This document shows positions 6,632-12,260 of a DNA stretch of 14,684 nt, piece by piece. How positions within the stretch are numbered: position 1 is the first letter of the stretch; each line of letters starts with the position of its first letter. The stretch is from NCBI GenBank assembly GCA_944389685.1, contig CALXNF010000052.1, positions 1 through 14,684 of the forward strand, written 5' to 3'. The DNA is from an uncultured Alphaproteobacteria bacterium (GTDB lineage Bacteria > Pseudomonadota > Alphaproteobacteria > Rs-D84). The translations under genes and the position numbers were made by a program. The notes beneath the pieces are model-generated. The model had not been told where the DNA came from. It searched no databases and saw only the letters and a list, made by a program, of their open reading frames with translations.

Positions 6632-7165
6632 ATGAGACATATGAAAGCAGGTCGTACTTTCAATCGCGACACAAATGCTCGTAAGGCCATGTTTATTGGC
6701 TTAGCTAAAAACTTGATTGAAAAAGAACAAATTAAAACAACTTTGCCAAAAGCAAAAGATTTGCGCGGTGTCGTTGAAAAATTGATTACTCGTGCAAAAG
6801 TTGATACCGTTGCAAACCGTCGTTTGGTTGCAAGTGAACTAGGTAATAACTCTTCTGCAACAGTAAAGAAATTGTTTACTGTTTTGGGACCTCGTTATGC
6901 AAAACGTCCTGGCGGTTATACACGTGTATTGAAAGCAGGTTTCCGTTATGGTGATGCTGCGCCTATGGCAATTATTGAATTGGTCGATCGCGACGTTAAC
7001 GCTAAAAAAATCGTAAAATCAAATGCTGAAGATAAAGTAGCGGAAAAGAAAGAAGATAAAGCATCAAAAGCGGTGTCGGAAAAGTCTGAAGAGAAAACTG
7101 CAAAGGCAGAAAAAACGACCGCCGCAAAAAAGACGACAACAAGACGTCGGACTACAAGTAAATAA
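6632..7165 (+). CDS. rplQ: 50S ribosomal protein L17 with long charged C-terminal tail
   Basis: L17 lies near the peptide exit tunnel of the 50S subunit. Residues 1 to about 128 are a standard L17 domain: [79 protein letters not shown]. Residues ~129-177 form an added tail rich in Lys, Ala, Glu and Thr ending [10 protein letters not shown]. That makes 177 residues where alphaproteobacterial L17 is usually about 140. The tail is probably disordered and basic, and could contact rRNA. AAAAAGGAG is a strong ribosome binding site. It follows rpoA after 137 bp that hold a dyad and a hairpin. Confidence 0.97.
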   Translation: MRHMKAGRTFNRDTNARKAMFIGLAKNLIEKEQIKTTLPKAKDLRGVVEKLITRAKVDTVANRRLVASELGNNSSATVKKLFTVLGPRYAKRPGGYTRVLKAGFRYGDAAPMAIIELVDRDVNAKKIVKSNAEDKVAEKKEDKASKAVSEKSEEKTAKAEKTTAAKKTTTRRRTTSK

Positions 7166-7191
7166 AAAAATCGCCGTTAAGGCGATTTTTT
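7166..7191 (+). terminator. Bidirectional terminator, rplQ / minus-strand DUF3419-like gene
   Basis: AAAAATCGCC and GGCGATTTTT form a strong stem around a GTTAA loop, with T-runs readable in both directions. It begins directly after the rplQ stop, and its right edge touches the stop codon of the minus-strand gene (7190-7192), so it ends both genes. Confidence 0.9.
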
Positions 7192-8035
7192 ATCTTATTT
7201 TTTGTAAAATTACAACCTTTTCAGAAAACGGATCATTTTTATTTTTTTGAATTATTTGTATTTTTGCCCATTTTTTGAAGTCTTTCGCTATATTAAAAAA
7301 ATAGTTTTGTGTTTCTTCTATGCCCCATGTACCTGTTTGAGCAATTATATAATGATTTCGCTTTATGTAAGGTTTTAATGATATCAATATGTGTGATATT
7401 GATTCTGGAGAAACGTATTCCAGTATATTAGATAAATTAATTACATCATATTCTCCAATAAGGTGAAGATGTAAAGAATTTATATCTGACCAAATGAAAC
7501 CGATTTTATTTGGTGTTTTTTTTTGAAGTTTAGAAAATTCTTTTTCTGTCAGCATAAGTTTTTTACAATATTCTGGGGAGCTTCCATTGCTAAATATGGG
7601 GTACTTTTCCATATCGTTAATGAATTGGGCGCTGCTTTCAGGAATGGTTTTAAGCAAATCTAAAATTTTTTCTTTTGCTGAAAAATCGGGAAATTTATGT
7701 ACAGCTATAAGAAATTCTATGTATTGTTTATAAGTAAAGTTTTTTATGGCTGCAAGCTTAATGTCCATAGCAACTTTAGTGCAAAATGAAATATCAAAAG
7801 TATCAATTTTTTTAGCACCGTTTAACGAGTAAAACAAAGCGTGGTCACCGCTAGAAGTTACAGTTAAAACTTTTTTACCGATGTTTTTTGTAAGTCGTGA
7901 CACCCAACGAACATCTTCGTTAGTTAATACGTAGGATGGTGAATAAGAAGAAAACTTTATATGTGGGTTATGAATAGTTTTTCCCGTATGGGTAGTAATA
8001 TATTCTTTTTTTGCGTCTTCTATATTTAAAATCAT
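7190..8035 (-). CDS. DUF3419-like (BtaA-type) SAM-dependent protein, probable
   Basis: The 281-residue protein has features of a Rossmann-type SAM-binding transferase. The glycine motif is at residues 56-69 (VLTVTSSGDHALFY), the acidic strand end at 77-83 (IDTFDIS), and motif IV at 196-208 (YDVINLSNILEYV). The combination of S-x-G-D-x-A, then D-[IL]-x near the next strand, then K-L-A-A-I-K with Y-x-x-F-L (residues 93-109) resembles the DUF3419 family. That family includes BtaA, which transfers the 3-amino-3-carboxypropyl group of SAM to diacylglycerol in betaine-lipid synthesis. Whether this protein does that reaction is unknown; no btaB is next to it. No signal peptide or TM segment is seen, so it is cytoplasmic. 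The gene looks visibly more A/T-rich than the ribosomal genes and has no clear Shine-Dalgarno. It may have been acquired. Confidence 0.65.
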   Translation of the reverse strand: MILNIEDAKKEYITTHTGKTIHNPHIKFSSYSPSYVLTNEDVRWVSRLTKNIGKKVLTVTSSGDHALFYSLNGAKKIDTFDISFCTKVAMDIKLAAIKNFTYKQYIEFLIAVHKFPDFSAKEKILDLLKTIPESSAQFINDMEKYPIFSNGSSPEYCKKLMLTEKEFSKLQKKTPNKIGFIWSDINSLHLHLIGEYDVINLSNILEYVSPESISHILISLKPYIKRNHYIIAQTGTWGIEETQNYFFNIAKDFKKWAKIQIIQKNKNDPFSEKVVILQKIR

Positions 8036-8071
8036 TTTTTTGCGTGCATTTTTATCGGTTTATTATGTAAA

Positions 8072-8101
8072 TATATACAACACAAAAGCCTATTTTGTCA
8101 A
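8072..8101 (-). promoter_or_regulatory. Promoter of the DUF3419-like gene
   Basis: On the minus strand, TTGACA (8096-8101) is followed after 18 bp by TATATA (8072-8077). The spacer includes GGCTTTTGTGTT, identical to 12 bases of the rpoA promoter spacer. The expected leader is about 30 nt and has no ribosome binding site. Confidence 0.55.
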
Positions 8102-8123
8102 ATTTATAATTGTTTTTTATAAA
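8095..8123 (+). promoter_or_regulatory. Possible promoter of the 960-residue secreted protein gene
   Basis: TTGTCA (8095-8100), 17 bp, then TATAAA (8118-8123). The -35 lies over the -35 of the divergent gene, so RNA polymerase could bind in either orientation but not both at once. A second, weaker -10-like TAAAAT is at 8172-8177. A strong AGGAAGGG ribosome binding site is at 8187-8194, seven bases from the ATG. Confidence 0.45.
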
Positions 8124-8201
8124 ATATTTGTTTGGGACAAAAAATGCTTTTAATAAGGCGCTTAAGTGTGGTAAAATATAAAAAATAGGAAGGGTTTATA
8201 T

Positions 8202-11084
8202 ATGAAATTTTTTGCAATTTTTTGTGCGTTGATTGTAAGTATTTTTTCTACTAATTCGGATGCCGCAACAGCTCGGAATCCGCGGGGACAGAGTGTTTCT
8301 GATGCATCAGCTACTACGACGCGGTCTGGTACAACTTCGGCTAGGAGTGCAACAACTACCAGAAGTGCCGCTGTTCCGGCGGCTACTACTTCTGCGCGTT
8401 CGGCCACTGCGAATCGTACAACGGTTAGTCGTACTCAAACGACTGCTAATAGTACTAGTGGTACGGCGGCTCGTAGTGCGACAGTTACTGCACGTGCTGG
8501 TTCTACGCAGAAAGTAATAAACATTGGAACCACTGTTGCCGCAGCTAATGAGAATGTCGTTGTTAGCGAGGCTTGTCGACAAAAGTATTACGGTTGTATG
8601 GATTCTTTTTGTATGCTAGATAATGATAGTGGTGGACGGTGTATTTGTAGTGATAAAAATGCGGAATACGATGAAATTTTGGCTCAGATAGAAGAATTGG
8701 ATCAACAGTCATATCAGATGGCCACATACGGTGTTGAGAGAATTGAAATGGGTGATGCGGCAGATGTCGCAATAGCTAATGCGAATTCAGTTGCTCAATC
8801 TATATTAGATAAAAACAAAAAAGAAGAAAAAGAAGAAAAGTCTTTGGATTTAAATTCTTGGTTGTCTACTGTGGATTTTAGTGCAGATAATATTTTTGCT
8901 GATACCGATATTATGCAAAGTCCAATAGAGGGGAAAGAAGGGGATGCTCTATATAGGGCATCTCATGAAATTTGTATTCAACAAATGCCAGAGTGTGCAA
9001 GTGAACTATCTATGTTGCAGTTAATGTATGCGCAACAGATTAGAAACGATTGTGTCGCGTACGAAAATAGTTTAAAGCAACAGAAAAATGCCAGTGCGCA
9101 AAAGTTATATGTTGCAGAACAAGCTCTGCGTGATGCTGCATTGGAACAGTATCAAACTGCTAATAAATATGATTTAGGTCAATGTACGGTGGAATTTAAA
9201 AATTGTATGATGTCTACTGGTGGATGCGGGGATGATTTTTCGGGGTGTGCATCAGTTGCTGCTTTTGATTCAACAAGTACACGCGGTAATAAAAAGGCAT
9301 CAAATTATGAGATAAAAGGCAATGTAACCAGTATAGAAATAAAAGCGTCTACTTATGATATTTTATTGTCTAAAAAACCTTTATGCGAAAGTGTTACGAA
9401 ACAGTGTCAGTTAGTTGCAGATCAAGTTTGGGACACGTTTTTAAAAGAAGTGGCTCCACAGATTAAATCTGCAGAATTGATAGCGGAAGATAATGCTCGG
9501 CAGAGTTGTGTAGGGAATATATCGTCTTGTTTTCAACAGGCTTGTAAGGACACAATTGATCCAAACGATCCGGATGGTTCATATGATTTGTGCTTGACCA
9601 GACCAGAGACTATGTTGAATTTATGTCAAGTACCTTTAAATGCGTGTGGTATTTCTACAGCGTCAGCAGCAAAAGCTCAAGAATCTGAAATATGGGGCTT
9701 TGTTGTTGCTAGATTGGCCTCTATGAGGATAGATTCTTGCACTACTCAATTTAAGGAGTGTTTACAATCTGAGGATAGGTGTGGGGAAGATTATTCGCAA
9801 TGTATAGGATTAGATTTGGAGGGGATAAGAGATATGTGTCCAATAGAAACTCTTACTGCCTGTCAACAAGTGGATAAAGATGGAAATAATTTAATAACAT
9901 CTATGGATCAAATAGATAGCATTATACAAGGGGTCTATTTAGGAATTGACAATGCGTTATTAAATCAATGTCAAAAATTGGTTAACGAAAAAATGATTGA
10001 TTTATGTGGAGATACCTCTAACTGTTATGCTTTTGAAGATGACTCTGTTATCGGAACAGAAAGTTTGTTGAGTTATAAAGATAATGATGGTAATTATGTT
10101 ATAGATGGTTTGATTTCCTTTGGGAATTTAGAAGTTGAGAAAACTTCTAAAGAGTCTGAAAATAATGCGGACTATAAATATAATACATATGAAATAAACA
10201 TTGGAAATTATAAAGAACATTTGAATGAGGCAGATCCAACCGCAGCCAGAGTCGTTTCTTCTTTAGAATCCGTCGCTAATAAAATAGAGCAGAAAATAGC
10301 TATATTGAGGCAAGATCCTGAGATTCAAATGTGTGTAGAGGGTAGAAATATGACCCAAATAAAGAGAGGGGGCGGGACTTCTACAGCAAGATTTCCTTAT
10401 TTGTTAGACTCTTCTATAATGGCTATTGTTGCTGGAGGTTTAGATAAAGCAAAAAGTAATTATACAAAAAAATATAATGAACTTGTAGAAGAGGCTTTAG
10501 AAGACCAAAATGATCAAATAAAATCTGTTTTATGTGCTGCTATGGCTTCTAGTGGCGAGCCCCAATGTGTTAAGTATAATACGGATAAATCTGGTGAAGC
10601 GGTATGTTCTTCTTATGAAGCTCCTTTTATGGAGGACATATTTACTGAAGATTCTAATCAACAAGTTGGAATTTCAGGAACAGATATGTATTCAACAAAA
10701 TATGTTATTTCCGGAGCAAAAATGTCTGATTTGGCTTCTATACAGATGAACGGGCATTCTGAATACACTCAGGTTGATTCTTTTGGCAATATGATAGGAA
10801 AAGTAACGATGTCTTCTGTTTATTCGCCATCTACAAATACTTGCGTTATAACAACAAATACGACAATGTGTAAAGATATGGAAGAGGTTATTACTGTTAG
10901 CGAGGAAGTAAAGTGTGGAGGTGGTGGAATAACTGTACTTGGTGGAAATAGCTGCACCGGTAGCGGAGGAATTCTAAATATAGGCGGAGGTTCTAGAACT
11001 ACTACGACAGTACAGAATTTTCAGGGTGTTGCTTGTAAAAGTTTTATGGATCCAGTCGTTTATACTAATAGTGTAAAAATGTGA
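8202..11084 (+). CDS. Large secreted Cys-rich protein with C-x6-C modules, unknown function
   Basis: I do not recognise this 960-residue protein. Residues 1-21 form a signal peptide ending SDA before A22. Residues 22 to ~103 are a Thr/Ser/Ala/Arg linker, nearly free of acidic residues, with TTSARSAT twice (44-51, 62-69). The mature part has 38 Cys. Eleven Cys pairs are exactly seven apart: 125/132, 258/265, 328/335/342/349, 395/402, 436/443, 475/482 and 513/520/527/534. The two four-Cys runs are clear duplicates (C-T-x-x-F-K-x-C, then C-G-[DE]-D-[FY]-S-x-C). Between them are probable helices (e.g. 264-320). The C-terminus is Gly-rich (905-930). No membrane anchor or sorting motif is seen. It is probably exported by Sec and stabilised by disulfides in the periplasm or at the surface. 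A strong ribosome binding site precedes the start. Confidence 0.85.
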   Translation: MKFFAIFCALIVSIFSTNSDAATARNPRGQSVSDASATTTRSGTTSARSATTTRSAAVPAATTSARSATANRTTVSRTQTTANSTSGTAARSATVTARAGSTQKVINIGTTVAAANENVVVSEACRQKYYGCMDSFCMLDNDSGGRCICSDKNAEYDEILAQIEELDQQSYQMATYGVERIEMGDAADVAIANANSVAQSILDKNKKEEKEEKSLDLNSWLSTVDFSADNIFADTDIMQSPIEGKEGDALYRASHEICIQQMPECASELSMLQLMYAQQIRNDCVAYENSLKQQKNASAQKLYVAEQALRDAALEQYQTANKYDLGQCTVEFKNCMMSTGGCGDDFSGCASVAAFDSTSTRGNKKASNYEIKGNVTSIEIKASTYDILLSKKPLCESVTKQCQLVADQVWDTFLKEVAPQIKSAELIAEDNARQSCVGNISSCFQQACKDTIDPNDPDGSYDLCLTRPETMLNLCQVPLNACGISTASAAKAQESEIWGFVVARLASMRIDSCTTQFKECLQSEDRCGEDYSQCIGLDLEGIRDMCPIETLTACQQVDKDGNNLITSMDQIDSIIQGVYLGIDNALLNQCQKLVNEKMIDLCGDTSNCYAFEDDSVIGTESLLSYKDNDGNYVIDGLISFGNLEVEKTSKESENNADYKYNTYEINIGNYKEHLNEADPTAARVVSSLESVANKIEQKIAILRQDPEIQMCVEGRNMTQIKRGGGTSTARFPYLLDSSIMAIVAGGLDKAKSNYTKKYNELVEEALEDQNDQIKSVLCAAMASSGEPQCVKYNTDKSGEAVCSSYEAPFMEDIFTEDSNQQVGISGTDMYSTKYVISGAKMSDLASIQMNGHSEYTQVDSFGNMIGKVTMSSVYSPSTNTCVITTNTTMCKDMEEVITVSEEVKCGGGGITVLGGNSCTGSGGILNIGGGSRTTTTVQNFQGVACKSFMDPVVYTNSVKM
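8265..8510 (+). repeat. Coding low-complexity Thr/Ser/Ala/Arg repeat region
   Basis: This encodes residues 22-103 of the 960-residue protein. Arg recurs about every six or seven residues (41, 48, 54, 66, 72, 77, 91, 98) among Thr, Ser and Ala. It is probably a flexible linker just after the signal peptide. The 694-residue protein has a related start, with TRSG then Thr-rich sequence at residues 42-53. Confidence 0.7.
9183..9248 (+). repeat. Four-Cys module, copy A (C-x6-C-x6-C-x6-C)
   Basis: Residues 328-349 of the 960-residue protein: Cys at 328, 335, 342 and 349. Shares C-T-x-x-F-K-x-C and C-G-x-D-x-S-x-C with copy B. A C-x6-C pair (258/265) and a helical stretch precede it. Confidence 0.85.
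9738..9803 (+). repeat. Four-Cys module, copy B (C-x6-C-x6-C-x6-C)
   Basis: Residues 513-534 of the 960-residue protein: Cys at 513, 520, 527 and 534. Aligns without gaps to copy A. It is likewise preceded by a C-x6-C pair (475/482) and a helical stretch, so the duplicated unit is larger than the four Cys themselves. Confidence 0.85.
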
Positions 11085-11089
11085 TGTCA

Positions 11090-11118
11090 TTAAAAACCGC
11101 CTCAAAGGCGGTTTTTAA
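11090..11118 (+). terminator. Bidirectional terminator between convergent genes
   Basis: AAAAACCGCC (11092-11101) and GGCGGTTTTT (11107-11116) form a perfect stem, extended by two A-T pairs, with loop TCAAA. It follows the 960-residue gene's stop and overlaps the stop codon of the minus-strand gene at 11115-11117. A/T-runs on both sides allow termination in both directions. Confidence 0.92.
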
Positions 11119-12122
11119 TTTAATTCGTCAAGATTGGTTATAATTTTTATACCTTTTTTAGACCAAGCTTCCTTGTTGCTTTCTAAATCAAGTATATTCG
11201 TTTTTCCTAGGTATAAAATTGGTTTTAAATCTTTAGATTCTGCTGTGCTTAATAATGCAGGAATCGGTGATGGTTTTTGCTTGCCCGCCGCAAACCATGT
11301 CTCTTCATCTGCTATCCAAAAATCGGAGTCCGTATGTGCCGCAATCGCGTTTTGTTCCGTTATTATTATATTGTTTCCTATTGTAAATTTTATCCCTTTC
11401 TCAGATAAATATTCTGTTACAGGTAAAAGTTCTGATGAAATTTCTTCTGCCGCACCTTCAGCGTTTTTTAAACTTTCTGTTTCTTCTTCGTCAAAATTTA
11501 TATCAGAAAAAATGGGTGAAAAGGACGGTATATCCGAATCGGTGTCTTCTAATTCTTTATTTATGTCAAAATCTGTGGGAACGGGTAATTCACCTGCAGA
11601 TTGCAGTTCTGGTTCTTTATCTATTTTAGGGGAAACAAATTGTTCGGAAACGTTGCTTATATCAAAATTTGATTTAGGGTTTGGGCCAGCATGTACGCGG
11701 GCTCGTAAAAACGCTTGCCGTAATTCTACAGGAATAATTTTTTCTTCTTTTTGGGGTTCGGATTTCGTTTTTTCTTCTGCCTGGGTTTCTGAAATTTCTT
11801 CTGCTTTTTTTTCTTCGGCATTTTCTTCTTTTACAGGTAATAACCATTTTGGTGTTTTGGGAACAAACAACGGTTTTTTTGTGCGGATTATTATGCTTGT
11901 TGTTGCGATATACATAGGAATTGCGGCTAGTATTAGTATTCCAAATACGAAACCAGGGAACCCTTTTAAATGTGCATGAAACAGTTTTATCCAATTCTGC
12001 CAGACGAACATATTAAAATTAAACATGAACAGCAAAATAAACCACATTACAAATATGTAACACAAAGTCCATATGGTTACATATTTATAGTTTTTGAAAA
12101 AATTTAAAATCTTGTCCGTCAT
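11115..12122 (-). CDS. Two-TM inner-membrane protein with acidic linker and unknown C-terminal domain
   Basis: I do not recognise this protein. The ATG at 12120-12122 is chosen over the in-frame TTG just before it, giving 335 residues. Two hydrophobic segments (about residues 16-38 and 57-80) with a basic N-terminus and basic RTKK after the second suggest both ends lie in the cytoplasm. Residues ~98-130 are a Glu/Lys/Ala-rich, probably helical stretch, and ~150-230 an acidic Ser/Asp/Glu/Pro linker. Residues ~235-335 look like a compact alpha/beta domain with TIGNNIIITEQNAIAA, then DFWIADEETWFAAGK with PSPIPALL, and PILYLGKTNILDL. The conserved-looking Trp, Asp, Glu and Lys residues could make a binding or catalytic site, but no family is assigned. 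It lies between the two large Cys-rich protein genes, convergent with one and divergent from the other. Confidence 0.75.
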   Translation of the reverse strand: MTDKILNFFKNYKYVTIWTLCYIFVMWFILLFMFNFNMFVWQNWIKLFHAHLKGFPGFVFGILILAAIPMYIATTSIIIRTKKPLFVPKTPKWLLPVKEENAEEKKAEEISETQAEEKTKSEPQKEEKIIPVELRQAFLRARVHAGPNPKSNFDISNVSEQFVSPKIDKEPELQSAGELPVPTDFDINKELEDTDSDIPSFSPIFSDINFDEEETESLKNAEGAAEEISSELLPVTEYLSEKGIKFTIGNNIIITEQNAIAAHTDSDFWIADEETWFAAGKQKPSPIPALLSTAESKDLKPILYLGKTNILDLESNKEAWSKKGIKIITNLDELN

Positions 12123-12131
12123 CAATAATAA

Positions 12132-12159
12132 ATTATAGACAATATATTTAATTTGTCAA
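12132..12159 (-). promoter_or_regulatory. Consensus promoter giving a probable leaderless mRNA
   Basis: On the minus strand, TTGACA (12154-12159), a 16-bp spacer and TATAAT (12132-12137) are both perfect hexamers. The start is expected near 12124-12126, only a few bases before the ATG at 12122, and no Shine-Dalgarno exists. Confidence 0.8.
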
Positions 12160-12193
12160 CTATATCCTTGTATATATTGTGAAAAATGTACCT

Positions 12194-12231
12194 AAAAAGT
12201 ACTTTTTTTTATCTTTATTTTAGGGTATAAT
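12194..12231 (+). promoter_or_regulatory. Possible promoter of the 694-residue gene with palindrome
   Basis: A perfect -10 TATAAT is at 12226-12231. The -35 region is only a T-run at about 12203-12208. Overlapping it is a perfect 14-bp palindrome, AAAAAGTACTTTTT (12194-12207), also flanked by GTAC at 12188-12191. A weak -35 under a palindrome suits a regulator-dependent promoter. A strong ribosome binding site (AAGGGGGAG, 12248-12256) follows. Confidence 0.45.
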
Positions 12232-12260
12232 TATTAAGATAGATTATAAGGGGGAGTTTT

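Noticed and set aside
8162..8407. Minus-strand 81-residue frame rich in Ala/Val opposite the 960-residue gene
   Set aside because: It is the complement of the Thr/Ser/Ala/Arg linker, with composition set by that repeat; no ribosome binding site, and the plus-strand gene has a clear signal peptide.
11115..11420. Restriction-endonuclease-like (PD-(D/E)xK) site in the C-terminal domain of the two-TM protein
   Set aside because: Asp, Glu and Lys residues are present (DEETW...GK), but spacing and flanking strands do not clearly match the motif, so no nuclease call is made.
11134..11979. Plus-strand 281-residue open frame opposite the two-TM gene
   Set aside because: The minus-strand gene has a consensus promoter, a terminator and sensible TM segments; the plus frame is Ser/Phe-rich antisense of the Glu/Lys-rich linker.
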